Below are positions 7,268 through 17,200 of a stretch of 64,000 nt of DNA, one piece after another. The position numbers and the translations under genes are program-made. Each line of letters opens with the position of its first letter. The first letter of the stretch is position 1. Source of the stretch: Verrucomicrobiia bacterium (GTDB lineage Bacteria; Verrucomicrobiota; Verrucomicrobiia; Limisphaerales; DASXHY01); the NCBI GenBank assembly GCA_035629175.1, contig DASPIL010000076.1, positions 62,001 to 126,000 on the forward strand, read 5' to 3'. Below the pieces are notes generated by a model. It saw only the letters and a list, made by a program, of their open reading frames with translations, was not told the DNA's origin and searched no databases.

Positions 7268-7813
7268 TCAACCAAGTTTATAGCGGCGCATCGCCGGCGC
7301 GACATCTTGGGCCCAGGCGTCGATTCCGCCGCGCAGGCAGCGCACGTTCTGCAGTCCATGGCCCATGAAATAGGCCGCGGCATCCAAGCCCGTTTTTCCC
7401 TGGTGATCAATGACCACGAGCGGTCGCGTATTCGTTCCTTCCGACATGATCTCCCGCATCAGGTCCTGTGAAAGCAGCTGCGAACCCTCGATGTGAACGG
7501 CTTCAAATTCTTCCCGCGACCGCACATCCACGAGGCGCAGTGAGGGATCTTCCTCACGCAAGCGCGCGAGTTCCTGCGCAGACACGAGTACCCGCGCATC
7601 CTGCTCGTGGCTGGACTGGATATGATCGAGAACCTCGGCAACGTCGAGTTTTCCATTGCGTTCGCAAACCTGGGCGAGGGTCTCGTTCGGCTGAAACCCG
7701 CAACTGCTGCAGCCGCCAATATGATAGCGGCGGAACAAGGCGCGTTGCGCCCCGGGATAAACCTGCAGCACCGCGCTCATCGGAGAATCCGGACGAATGG
7801 TTTCAGTGATCAC
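7268..7813 (-). CDS. DUF1858-rhodanese fusion lacking the catalytic cysteine
   Basis: About 181 residues in two domains. The N-terminal 60-70 residues resemble DUF1858/ScdA-N, with YHIGGCSSCGFQPNETL carrying a CxxC pair. The C-terminal 110 residues form a rhodanese fold: LRLVDVRSREEFEAVHIEGS and VRCLRGGIDAW. The active-site loop, normally Cys-x-x-G-x-R, reads VVIDHQGKTG, so the persulfide-forming cysteine is replaced. Sulfurtransferase activity is unlikely and a binding or regulatory role is more likely. I favour the GTG at 7813, which begins the DUF1858 domain. Starting at 7900 would leave only three bases to the divergent neighbour. It precedes the NifU-like gene by 21 bases. Confidence 0.75.
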   Translation of the reverse strand: MITETIRPDSPMSAVLQVYPGAQRALFRRYHIGGCSSCGFQPNETLAQVCERNGKLDVAEVLDHIQSSHEQDARVLVSAQELARLREEDPSLRLVDVRSREEFEAVHIEGSQLLSQDLMREIMSEGTNTRPLVVIDHQGKTGLDAAAYFMGHGLQNVRCLRGGIDAWAQDVAPAMRRYKLG

Positions 7814-7903
7814 GACCTCAGTTTGCACGCGGAAGCGATGACTGTCCAATCCCGCGCACGGCAGTTCTTGTGAGCGATTGCATCGTTCGATTAGTCTCAC
7901 TCA

Positions 7904-8920
7904 ATGGAAGTTTCCGACTGGACCAGTCTCAGCGACGAGCAGTTGCTGGAGAAGCGCATCGCCCAACTGGGACTGCGTCTGGACGGAACTCCCTTGGAAG
8001 CGTTGATTCAGCAGCTTTATGCCGAGCTTTCAGCGAAGGGACTGTCCTTCCATCCGCGCTGCCACATTGGTGATGAATGGTTTGTTCCTGTAAATGTTCC
8101 AGCCATCTTCATTCCCTTCTTCCTGACGCATGACCGTCTGCGTCAGCTGGAGCGCAAGATCATGCTCGACGTTGAAGGCGAATCGGCAGAGTGGTTCATG
8201 AAACTGATCCGGCACGAGGCTGCCCATGCTTATGCGTATGCGTATCAGTTTTTTCGCACCCGCGGCTGGCAGCGGACGTTTGGCAGATCTTCGGCGAACG
8301 AAACTCCCTCGTTCTACCGCCCCCGCCCTTACAGCCGAAGCTTCGTTGTTCACCTGGACGATTGGTACGCCCAAAGCCATCCGGACGAGGACTTCGCAGA
8401 AACTTTTGCCGTGTGGCTGACTCCCGATCACGATTGGCGGAAGCGCTACAGCGGTTGGAAGGCGTTGCAAAAGCTGGAATACGTCGATGCCCTGATGCGT
8501 TCACTGGCGGGGAAGGTGCCTCCCCTTGCTCCCGCCTATGACCCGTCGGATTACGACTGCCTGAATGTGAAGCTCAAAACCTACTACGCTCGCAAGCGGA
8601 AGGTTTATGAAGAATCATTTCCTGATTTTTATGATAACGACCTGCGGCAACTCTTCGGCGCAGCCGCCGAGGGCGGGCACGTCAAAGCCTCTGTCTATCT
8701 GCGGCACCATCGCCGCGAACTGGAAGAGGCCGTGTCTCAGTGGACCAACGAAAGCAAGTATCGGGTGAACCAGTTGCTCGCGCGGCTCATTGAGCGATGC
8801 GACCGGCTTGGCCTGTACATCAAGGCGTATGACCCTCGTCAAAACCTGCAGGTCGCCGCATACATCACAACGCTGGTGATGAACCACCTGTTTACCGGCA
8901 GATTTAAACGAACGAAGTAG
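7904..8920 (+). CDS. Putative zinc-binding metallopeptidase
   Basis: A 338-residue protein resembling the putative zinc-binding metallopeptidase family. The zinc motif HEAAH lies at residues 104-108, and the downstream acidic motif HPDEDFAETFAVWLTP supplies the likely third ligand (Glu) with a conserved sequence around it. No signal peptide or membrane helix is visible, so it should be cytoplasmic. The stop is one base before the start of the ATP-grasp gene, so the pair is translationally coupled. The C-terminal third is helical and has no motif I can name. Substrate is unknown; the neighbour hints at a peptide or peptide-like ligand. Confidence 0.75.
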   Translation: MEVSDWTSLSDEQLLEKRIAQLGLRLDGTPLEALIQQLYAELSAKGLSFHPRCHIGDEWFVPVNVPAIFIPFFLTHDRLRQLERKIMLDVEGESAEWFMKLIRHEAAHAYAYAYQFFRTRGWQRTFGRSSANETPSFYRPRPYSRSFVVHLDDWYAQSHPDEDFAETFAVWLTPDHDWRKRYSGWKALQKLEYVDALMRSLAGKVPPLAPAYDPSDYDCLNVKLKTYYARKRKVYEESFPDFYDNDLRQLFGAAAEGGHVKASVYLRHHRRELEEAVSQWTNESKYRVNQLLARLIERCDRLGLYIKAYDPRQNLQVAAYITTLVMNHLFTGRFKRTK

Positions 8921-8921
8921 C

Positions 8922-9941
8922 ATGGCGAAGAAACTGAAGATCCTCGCGTTATTTGACGCGATAGCTCCCACAACGCTCGACCAGGATCTGAGCGCGGAGC
9001 TCGCAACGGAAGATTGGAAAACCGAGGCGAATGTGCTCGGCGCCCTGCGCGAGCTGCAACACACGGTTGAGCACCTCGCCATTTTCGACGACCTCGATTT
9101 GTTGAGGCAAAAGCTCCAGACGTTTGCGCCCGACATCATTTTCAACCTCGCCGATCAGTTCCGAAACAACCGATCCTTCGATCAGAACATCGCTTCATTT
9201 TTGGAAATGCACGGCGTCTCCTTCACTGGATGCGGCTCGACTGGATTGACCCTGTGCAAGCACAAGGGCATTTCAAAAAAGATTCTGGGGTATCACCGCA
9301 TCAAGGTTCCCGAGTTTGATGTCATCCCCAGAGGCAAGCGCTTTGGACGGCCCAAGCGGCTGCGATTTCCCATCATCGTCAAGCCGCTGAAGGAGGAGGC
9401 ATCGCTCGGAATTTCACAGGCGTCGTTCGTCGAAACCGATGACCAATTTCGAGATCGTGTTCAGTTCATTCACGATAAATACGGCAGCGACGTCATTGCG
9501 GAGGAATACATCGCGGGCCGCGAACTTTACGTCAGTGTGCTCGGCAATCACCGGCTCGAAGTCTTTCCCATCCGCGAACTGGTGTTCCGCGAAGTGCCGC
9601 CCGATGAGCCGCGCATCGCAACCTTCAAGGGCAAGTGGGATGAGGAGTATCGTAGGCGATGGGGATTGCAGAACCAGTTTGCCGAAGGGCTGGACCCTGC
9701 TTTGCAACGCGAGATTGTACAGACCTGCAAGCGAATCTACCGGCTGCTGACGATTGATGGCTATGCACGGGTTGACTTGCGCGTGACGGAGACCGGCCAG
9801 ATTTATTTCATCGAGGCCAATCCGAATCCCATTCTTGCGTCCGACGAGGATTTCGCGGAGTCGGCGTTGAAGGCGGGAATCGCGTATCCCGAGCTCATTG
9901 GACGAATCATCCGGACTGGAATGAACACGGTTCGCGAATAG
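8922..9941 (+). CDS. D-alanine--D-alanine ligase-like ATP-grasp protein
   Basis: A 339-residue ATP-grasp ligase with D-Ala-D-Ala ligase layout. The N-terminal domain ends with PDIIFNLADQFRNN. The middle domain has GVSFTGCGSTGLTLCKHKG and the nucleotide-binding lysine region FPIIVKPLKEEASLGI. The ATP/Mg motif EEYIAGRELYVSVLGN and the metal-binding end YFIEANPNPIL follow. The last differs from the EVNTxPG of true Ddl enzymes, so I doubt a peptidoglycan role. It more likely joins an amino acid to another small molecule or peptide. It is preceded by a metallopeptidase one base away, so peptide ligation and cleavage may be linked. Confidence 0.75.
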   Translation: MAKKLKILALFDAIAPTTLDQDLSAELATEDWKTEANVLGALRELQHTVEHLAIFDDLDLLRQKLQTFAPDIIFNLADQFRNNRSFDQNIASFLEMHGVSFTGCGSTGLTLCKHKGISKKILGYHRIKVPEFDVIPRGKRFGRPKRLRFPIIVKPLKEEASLGISQASFVETDDQFRDRVQFIHDKYGSDVIAEEYIAGRELYVSVLGNHRLEVFPIRELVFREVPPDEPRIATFKGKWDEEYRRRWGLQNQFAEGLDPALQREIVQTCKRIYRLLTIDGYARVDLRVTETGQIYFIEANPNPILASDEDFAESALKAGIAYPELIGRIIRTGMNTVRE

Positions 9942-9983
9942 GTTCCGCGCGAGGCTTCAAGGGCCCAGGAATCGCGGATGTGA

Positions 9984-11222
9984 TTAGGCCGCGAAGAACT
10001 TTTGGATCTCGCGCACCACTTCGACGAAACGATCGACTTCACCCTTCGTGTTGTAGAAATAGAAACTGGCGCGGGCGGTGGACTCGACTCCGAGCTTGTG
10101 CATGAGCGGTTGAGTGCAATGATGCCCGCCGCGCAACGCAACGCCACCCTGGTCGGCGAGCATCACCACATCGTGCGCATGCACGTCCTTCAGCAGGAAG
10201 CTGACGAGCCCGGCACGATTTTGTCTGGGCCCGAAGAGCCGGATATCGTTCAGGGACGCAAGTTTTTCATAGGCATAGCCGGCCAGTTCCTGGTCGTGCT
10301 TCCAGATGTTTTCGCGGCCGATTGCATCGAGATAATCCATGGCCGCGTGCAAACCAACGGGTCCTGAAATATCGGGGGTGCCGGCTTCGAACCGGTGCGG
10401 CGCCTTTTTGAAGTCGCATCGCGAATAACCAACACTCAGGATCATTTCCCCGCCGCCCTGGTAGGGTGGCATGGAGTCCAGCAAATCCTGGCGGCCCCAG
10501 AGCACGCCGACGCCCGTGGGTCCACAGATTTTATGGCCCGAGAAAGCAAAGAAATCGCAGCTGATTTCCTGCACATCGACTGGCATGTGGCCCGCGCTCT
10601 GGGCGCCATCCACCAGCGTTGTGATTCCAAGCTTCCGCGCGCGAGCGCACATCTCCGCCACGGGATTCAAGCTTCCCATGGCGTTCGAGATGTGAACCAT
10701 TGAAAAGAGTTTCACCCTGGGCGTGAGCAGCGCATCCAGGGTTGAGAGGTCGAGAGTTCCCTCATCGCCCGTGACGGGAACATACGCGATCGTCGCCCCG
10801 CGGCGTTGAGCAAGCAACTGCCAGGGAACAATATTGCTGTGATGCTCCACCTCGGTGAGCAGGATGACATCGCCCGGCTTCACATGCTGCGGACCCCACG
10901 TGCTCGCAACCAGGTTGATGGCTTCCGTCGTGCCGCGTGTGAAAACGATTTCATCAGCACTTTTTGCGTTGATGAATTTTGCCGCGCGGGCACGCGCCGA
11001 TTCAAACGCCGCTGTAGCGCGGTTGCTTAATTCGTGAATGCCGCGATGCACGTTGGCGTTATCCCGTTCATAATAACGAACAAGAGCATCAATGACGGCG
11101 CGCGGCTTTTGTGAAGTGGCGGCATTGTCGAAATAGATGAGCGGTTTGCCGTGCACCTGCTGGTTCAGGATTGGAAAGTCCTGCCGCAGGCGAGCCCAAT
11201 CAGGGGTCAGCATTGGTGTCAT
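9984..11222 (-). CDS. sufS: SufS cysteine desulfurase
   Basis: Removes sulfur from cysteine as a persulfide for Fe-S cluster assembly. The 412-residue class V aminotransferase-fold enzyme has the PLP-binding lysine in FSGHKICGPTGVGVLWG, the pocket sequence TRGTTEAINLVA and the catalytic cysteine in LRGGHHCTQPL. The GHHC loop is typical of the SufS/CsdA group 2 desulfurases. N-terminal LRQDFPILNQQVHGKPLIYF is the family opening. It is the last gene of the minus-strand suf run (sufD, sufU, sufT, sufS). SufU nearby is the expected sulfur acceptor. About 67 bases separate it from the SufT stop. Confidence 0.96.
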   Translation of the reverse strand: MTPMLTPDWARLRQDFPILNQQVHGKPLIYFDNAATSQKPRAVIDALVRYYERDNANVHRGIHELSNRATAAFESARARAAKFINAKSADEIVFTRGTTEAINLVASTWGPQHVKPGDVILLTEVEHHSNIVPWQLLAQRRGATIAYVPVTGDEGTLDLSTLDALLTPRVKLFSMVHISNAMGSLNPVAEMCARARKLGITTLVDGAQSAGHMPVDVQEISCDFFAFSGHKICGPTGVGVLWGRQDLLDSMPPYQGGGEMILSVGYSRCDFKKAPHRFEAGTPDISGPVGLHAAMDYLDAIGRENIWKHDQELAGYAYEKLASLNDIRLFGPRQNRAGLVSFLLKDVHAHDVVMLADQGGVALRGGHHCTQPLMHKLGVESTARASFYFYNTKGEVDRFVEVVREIQKFFAA

Positions 11223-11289
11223 CGCGCGTTTGAAAAAAAAGCCCGTTGCGACGGAATCAGCGACGGTGCGCGTGAGGATGGCTCCGGGA

Positions 11290-11850
11290 TCATAGCAGCC
11301 CCAATTGCAGCTTCGCAGCCTCGGTCATCATGCCCTGATTCCATTGCGGTTCCCAAACCAGTTCAACTGAAACGTCGTCGATCGTTTCAATCGAGAGAAG
11401 CTTGTTCTGGACGTCCTGTTGCAGGACCGGCCCCATGCCGCAGCCGGGCGCGGTGAGGGTCATCTTTACATCCGCTTTGAAACTGTTGGACGAACCTGCA
11501 ATCGGTTCCACGTGACAGTCATAAATCAATCCAAGGTCAACAATGTTCACCGGGATTTCGGGATCGTAACAGGTTCGCAGCTGGGTCCAGATTTCCTTCT
11601 CCACCTGTTCAGGGGTTTGGGGAGCGGCGCCGGAAGGGGCCTTAGGTTTTTCGACCCGCTGCAACCCGAGCGCATCGGCGTTCTGGCCCTCAATGCGAAA
11701 CATGTTCCCGTTCACGACGACGGTGTAGCTGCCACCCAGCGATTGTGTGATGTAGGCAGTTTCTCCCTTCTGCAAAGTCACCTTGGTTCCGACCGGCACG
11801 ATGGCTGCCTCGACGTCGCGGCTGAGAATGATGGGATCGTTGTTGTACAT
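11290..11850 (-). CDS. sufT: SufT-like Fe-S assembly protein (MIP18/DUF59 domain)
   Basis: The 186-residue product matches the longer SufT form. An N-terminal beta-rich domain (residues about 1-75, with GTKVTLQKGETAYITQSLGG) is followed by a MIP18/DUF59 domain with CYDPEIPVNIVDLGLIYDC and LTAPGCGMGPVL. The second cysteine is the conserved one of the family. SufT is thought to help mature Fe-S proteins. I chose the ATG at 11850 because it gives the family N-terminus (MYNNDP); an upstream extension would run into sufU. It is 17 bases after the sufU stop, in the suf operon. Confidence 0.88.
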   Translation of the reverse strand: MYNNDPIILSRDVEAAIVPVGTKVTLQKGETAYITQSLGGSYTVVVNGNMFRIEGQNADALGLQRVEKPKAPSGAAPQTPEQVEKEIWTQLRTCYDPEIPVNIVDLGLIYDCHVEPIAGSSNSFKADVKMTLTAPGCGMGPVLQQDVQNKLLSIETIDDVSVELVWEPQWNQGMMTEAAKLQLGLL

Positions 11851-11867
11851 AACTGAAATAGTTCCGA

Positions 11868-12326
11868 TCAGGTCTGCTCGTTTTCGGTGCTCACAGGCTT
11901 CTGCTCGTTGCCTTGCAAGGCTGCCATGAGGGCGTGCCATGCCAGAATCGCGCACTTTACACGGGCCGGAAAGCGATACACGCCAGCGAACACTGCCAGT
12001 TTTCCGACGTCTTCATGGACCTTTCCCGTCATGACCATGTCATGCACCCTGTGGAAACTGGCTTCAGCCTCGGCCTTGGTCTTGCCTTTCACGCTTTCGG
12101 TCAGCAGCGAAGCCGACGCCTTCGAAATGCAGCACCCTGAGCCAACAAAGCTTGCATCCGTGATGCGGTCGCCCTGCATCACGAGGAAGAGCTTCAGGTT
12201 ATCGCCACAGAGCGGGTTGTGTCCCTGGGCTGAACAGGTGGCTGCCGGAGTTTCGTGAAAGTTCCGTGGCTTCTTGCAATGGTCGAGAATGACCTGCTGG
12301 TAAAGATCATTGAGGTCGTCAAACAT
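11868..12326 (-). CDS. sufU: SufU zinc-dependent sulfur acceptor/scaffold
   Basis: A 152-residue U-type protein of the SUF system that accepts sulfur from SufS. It begins MFDDLNDLYQQVILDHCKKP, the SufU N-terminus. Conserved ligands are in HNPLCGDNL, GSGCCISKASASLL and FPARVKCAILAW. The roughly 20-residue segment between the second and third cysteine motifs that distinguishes SufU from IscU is present (VHDMVMTGKVHED region). The ATG at 12326 is chosen for that N-terminus; 16 extra residues upstream do not fit the family. It lies between sufD and sufT. Confidence 0.93.
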   Translation of the reverse strand: MFDDLNDLYQQVILDHCKKPRNFHETPAATCSAQGHNPLCGDNLKLFLVMQGDRITDASFVGSGCCISKASASLLTESVKGKTKAEAEASFHRVHDMVMTGKVHEDVGKLAVFAGVYRFPARVKCAILAWHALMAALQGNEQKPVSTENEQT

Positions 12327-12422
12327 GGGAGCAAACGTCTCCGGAGAGGAATCCCGAAACGCCGGCTGTGCCAAAGCGGAACAAATTGCAAAACAGCGTT
12401 GGAGGATTTCCGATTGCGGACT

Positions 12423-13763
12423 TCATCTCAGGTGAGGATTGGCTTCCAGCCGATCCCAGACAATGCGATCCAACTCGTCACGCACAGACTCGCAGCGGAT
12501 GCGCTCAATGATTTCGCCGGCGAAAGCATGAATCAACATGCGGCGGGCAGTGTCCTGGCTCAGGCCGCGCGAGCGCAGGTAGAAGATCGATTCGTCGTTC
12601 AACTGGCCGATCGTTGCCCCGTGCGTGCATTTGACGTCGTCCGCGTAGATCTCCAGCTGCGGTTTCGTATCGGCCGTGGCATCGTCAGAAAGCAGCAGGT
12701 TCTTGTTTGTCTGCTTTGCGTCGGTCTTTTGGGCAAGCTGTTGCACGAGAATCCGGCCGTGAAATACGCCCTTCGATTTGTCGTCCAGAATCCCGTTAAA
12801 ATATTCATGACTGGCGCAATGCGGCTCGGCGTGTTCCACGATCATGTGATGATCCGCCAGTTGCTCGCCGCGGGTCAGATATAAACCGTTCAAAACGCAT
12901 TCAAGCCCTTCGCCTGCCAGTTTGGTGCGAATGTTGTTCCGCGCTAGCCTGGCGCCCAGTGAGAACGAATGAACGTTCACACGGCTGGCGCGGCCGAACT
13001 GGCCATGAATCGTTGCGACATGAAAAGAATCCGCAGCCTCGTCCTGGACCTTGATCAACTCCACATGCGCACCGTCGCCTGCAATCAATTCCGTCACGGC
13101 ATTGGTCAAATAGGGCGCCGTTGACGTGTGAACGTAGTTCTCGGTGACGACCAGCCGGCTGTTCGCATCGGCAAGGATCAGGTTGCGCGGCTGGATGGTG
13201 GTGCCCTGCTGTTTCGCGGACGAAACAAAAATCAAATGCACGGGTTCGGGCACTTCCATGCCCGCGGGCACATGAATGAACACGCCATCCGCGAAGTATG
13301 CCTGGTTCAGCGCCGCAAACGCGTTTCCAGCAGTTCGCGCATATTGCGTGAGATGTTTCTCCAAACCGCCGTGACCGTTTGCAAGGGCATCGCTCAAGTT
13401 CTGGACTACGACACCTGCAGGGAGGCTTCCGATGCTGGACAGCGATCGGGCGAAATGGCCATTGATGAACACGAGCCGGTGCCCGGCAATGGCCCCGAAC
13501 GGAGCGCGCTCGACCGCGGCTGAAATCGATTCGCTTGTGCTCCCGTCAGCGGATGGCTGGAACGGAAGCCGCGCGATGGGTGCGACGTTGGTGAACCGCC
13601 AGTCCTCATCCTGCAACGTGGGAAACCCCTGGTCAGCGAAACTTGCAAGCCCCGCTTTCCGCAGCGGTTGCAGCCACGAGGGCTGTTGCAGACCTGAAGT
13701 GAAGCCATCGAATGCTTCCACGTGCGGGTCGGTTTGCTTCTTCTGTTCCATCGACTGAACCAT
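12423..13763 (-). CDS. sufD: SufD Fe-S cluster assembly protein
   Basis: The 446-residue product belongs to the SufB/SufD family. The C-terminal core carries HAEPHCASHEYFNGILDDKS, VFHGRILV, CTHGATIGQLNDESIFYL, and LIHAFAGEIIERI. The N-terminal half has the looser sequence and the FPTLQDEDWRFTNV motif typical of SufD. SufD normally works as SufBC2D, but neither sufB nor sufC is in the window. The ATG at 13763 is preceded by GGAG nine bases upstream (in TTGGAGC), which decides the start over the TTG at 13778. It is the first gene of the suf run. Confidence 0.93.
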   Translation of the reverse strand: MVQSMEQKKQTDPHVEAFDGFTSGLQQPSWLQPLRKAGLASFADQGFPTLQDEDWRFTNVAPIARLPFQPSADGSTSESISAAVERAPFGAIAGHRLVFINGHFARSLSSIGSLPAGVVVQNLSDALANGHGGLEKHLTQYARTAGNAFAALNQAYFADGVFIHVPAGMEVPEPVHLIFVSSAKQQGTTIQPRNLILADANSRLVVTENYVHTSTAPYLTNAVTELIAGDGAHVELIKVQDEAADSFHVATIHGQFGRASRVNVHSFSLGARLARNNIRTKLAGEGLECVLNGLYLTRGEQLADHHMIVEHAEPHCASHEYFNGILDDKSKGVFHGRILVQQLAQKTDAKQTNKNLLLSDDATADTKPQLEIYADDVKCTHGATIGQLNDESIFYLRSRGLSQDTARRMLIHAFAGEIIERIRCESVRDELDRIVWDRLEANPHLR

Positions 13764-13847
13764 AATTGAATGCTCCAACGAATGTACTAAAATTTGAGTC
13801 CGCTAGTGTTCCATGCCGCCCCGGGTTCCGCAAGTTCTTCAAAAGAC

Positions 13848-14189
13848 TCATTGGTTGGCGTAAATCCGCGCCTCCGCCTCCGTGATTCGGCCGTCCTTGT
13901 TGGAATCGCAGGAATCAACCGCGCGATTAAATTCAACGTTCTTCCCCGGAACAATCTTGCGTTCGTGGCTGAACACGATGGGCAATGATACATGCGTCGA
14001 GCTTTCGGACTTGTCGCGAGACCCGGATTGCTTCGTCATGGTTTCGTAAAAGAGCCGCGCCGCGCCGTCGCTCTCGAATTCAACGGGCGTCCGCTCCGCA
14101 TCCCTGTAAACCGTTTGACTGTGTGTGATGCAACCGCTTGCCAGAGCGGCGAGCATGAGTGTTGTCAGGACTTTGATGGTGTTGTTCAT
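13848..14189 (-). CDS. Small lipoprotein with an EF-hand
   Basis: A 113-residue secreted lipoprotein. The signal sequence MNNTIKVLTTLMLAALASGC ends in the lipobox LASGC, so the mature protein is anchored by its cysteine (residue 20). The C-terminal part contains DSNKDGRITEAEARIY, a canonical EF-hand calcium loop (D-x-N-x-D-G-x-I-x-x-x-E). The family is otherwise unknown. It lies 13 bases beyond the kinase stop and may share its transcript, or may be driven by its own promoter. The ATG at 14189 was chosen as the only start that gives a clean signal peptide. It is convergent with no neighbour; sufD follows 84 bases after its stop. Confidence 0.75.
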   Translation of the reverse strand: MNNTIKVLTTLMLAALASGCITHSQTVYRDAERTPVEFESDGAARLFYETMTKQSGSRDKSESSTHVSLPIVFSHERKIVPGKNVEFNRAVDSCDSNKDGRITEAEARIYANQ

Positions 14190-14202
14190 ATTCGATCTGA
14201 AT

Positions 14203-17200
14203 CTATTGATTTGCGAGTTCGCGCAAGGCTGCGTCGCGCCGCGCAAAACTGGTGATCATGCGCGCCAGCTCCATCGCTTCGTTGCGGCGGCCGAGATGCG
14301 CCAGGTGGCGCGCACTGGCGCCGGCTGCCTCGTCGCGGGCACTAAACGACACCATCGCTCGAAGCGCCTGCCGTGCTGTCTCGACGTCCCCGCCTTCCGC
14401 CGCGTCGCGCGCCAGCTGCGCCAGAGCCGCGTCGCGTTTTGTGAATGCGAGAATGTCCAGTGCTGCGGAAAGCCGGTTTGTAAAAGCCGCGGGCCGGTTT
14501 GTAAGGCTTGAAGTATCCACGTCTGAAAAGGAACCTGATTCGTTTGTTGCGGCTGTCTCTGGCAGCGATTCCACACGAAAATCATCTGGAACTTCGGTCC
14601 AACGCGTTGTGCTTGAAACGCGAGGTTCCGAGAGGCGGCCGGGCCGAAGCGAAACATCTTCAATCCTAAAGCGCCTCATCGGCGCGATTCTGAATCGTAC
14701 GCCAGCAACGTCGGTCATCGTCAGGTTTCGAAATGTCAGGTTCACGTGGTTCAACGTTATTGCTCCGTGGTCCAGGGTGCTTTCGTTAGTGTAGTAATTA
14801 TAAGAGGCGCCGCTGCCGGAAAGCAGATTAAGCGAGTGCGTCCATCCTTCATTCCAGTAGATGGGATGGCTGCCTGTGAGGATCAGTGAATTGCTGACAG
14901 AGGTGAGTTGAACATTCACATTCCACTTCAAACCTCCCGCGGTGATTCGGATAGCGGCCGCATCGCCTGACTGGAAACCGGGAATCGGCTGGTCGATAAG
15001 CCAGGTGCCGACCTGGTTCACGACAACGTCACAGTCCAGGGTCGTCTGGGACGGCGGAACCTCAATGGTTGCCGAACTGAAGTGCGATACCCGCCCGCGC
15101 CCAAAGCTCGCGCGGGGAGCTGTCATGATCCGTTCGTTGCGCATCTCAAACCCATGGATAGCCCCAAGCGGCGTGAACAGAACGACATACTTATCGATAG
15201 ATTCCCCCGCCGATCTTGCATACACAGGCGGCCGCAGAACGTCAAAAATTCCGTGAATCTGCGGGGCATTGGTCATGAGAACTCCCCTCGGATCCCACCA
15301 TGCTTCGTTGGTTCCGTCTCTTTTACCGATCGCCACCATATGCAGCGGTTCGCGGGAGCCGAGCGAGGCAATAAAGAGCGGCTGCGGCTCGCGAGCCAAT
15401 GCGGGCTGCGGCTTTGACGCCGCCGCGGGTGCGGGGGCCGCGACCTCTGATTCGATGCGCGTCTCGCGGATGAGGTTGGGATTTGCGCGGAACCTGTCAT
15501 TTCGTCGCAAAAGCGAGCGCGGGGACGCGGGGATCCAGCCCGCGCGCTTTAAATCCACAGGTTGAAACGCGATCGGAAACGTTTTTGTTTCGGCATCGAA
15601 CAGGCTGGTTTGATTCTGCACCTGGATGTGCAGATGCGGCTGGCTCGTGTTGCCCGAATTTCCAACGCGGGCGATGAGTTGTCCGGTTTTCACGGGATCG
15701 CCCTTTCGCACGAGGATGCTCGCTTTCTGCAAATGGCCGAGCATCACAAAGACGCCATTGGTCATTCGAAGCACGATGTGATTGCCCGCTGGATTGTTGG
15801 GATCGGTTCGACCGATCGGATTGTCGGGCAATCCGTCTACCACATTCGCAACGGTGGCGTCGGCGGGCGCATACACGGGTTCGTTCCAGGCGAAATAATC
15901 ATCAATGCCGCTCCGGGCGTGCTGGCGGTCCTGGCCGTTAACGATGCGAATCAAATCAAGGGCATGACGTTGCTCGAGGTGGGTGTAATGAAGATTTACA
16001 AGCGCGCTCGGACCGCCATTGCCGACCAGCCATTCTGCAGCCACGGGCGACGCGAGCACCACAGTCGAAGCGGGCTGAGTTGACCAATGGATGCGCACCA
16101 GTTGTGTGGCAATGAACAGGCTGCCAGCTGCAAGGGAGAGGTTCGTGGCGATCTGAATGCGCTTTCCCGGAAGCAATTCCAGCAGGATAAGAATGACTGC
16201 GCACGCAAGATAGAGCGCGCGAATGACGGCGTATTGGTTTGCAGTGAACTGCGCGGGAACGATGCACGTCTCGAGCACGCACACGGTACAAATCCAAAAG
16301 AGCCATTTGTTGATGACGGCCCAGCGATGCTGGCGCAAACCCGGAATGAATGGCGTTCTCCACAAACGCAGCTCGAGGGCGCCGCGGTATAATCGCCAGA
16401 GTACCAAGCCGATATAGACCGGGATTGCGAGCAGCATGCAGAGGAAAAGGACGTTGAAGAAGTTCCCCATGCGATACGCAGCCCAACCGAGCACAATGAG
16501 AAGTGTCGCCGCAAGCGCATCCATTGCGAACAATGCAATGCTCTTTGCCCGGCTTGCGCGCGCCCCAGGGAGGGGCGGCGGAACGGGTTCATTGACTGGG
16601 TTGCTCGAGAACGTTTCCACGCGCGTCTTGAAGTGGCTTGCCTGCTGGTAACGGCGCTCGGGTTCCTTCTCCAAGGCGCGCAGCACGATATCATCAAGCC
16701 GGACATCGACCTGCACTTTAGCCGAAGGCGGTTGAAACCGTCCGAGCGGCAGTTCGCCTGTCAGCATTTCGTAGAAGACAACGCCCAGCGAATAGATGTC
16801 AGCCCTGTGATCCACGTCCTGCGGGTTTTCAACTTGTTCGGGTGCCATGTAGTGCGGCGTCCCCATGATGTCCTTGGCTCCTGTGAGCCGAAAATCCGCG
16901 GGTTCCTGCCCCAGGATTTTTGCCAGCCCGAAATCCGCAATCTTCACCCTGCCCTTTCGATCGAGCAGGACATTCTCGGGTTTAATGTCGCGATGAACGA
17001 TCCCTTCGTCATGGGCAAACTGCAGCGCTGCACAAATCTGAGGAATGACCGCGAGCGCCTCCCGGGGTGTCAGTCTGCCGGCCTGCTGAACCTGGCGCAG
17101 GTTGCGGCCATCCACGAATTCCATGATGAAATAGCTGAGGCCGCCAGCCTGGCCGAAGTCGTAAACAGCAACAATATTGGGATGATTCAGCCGTGCCAGT

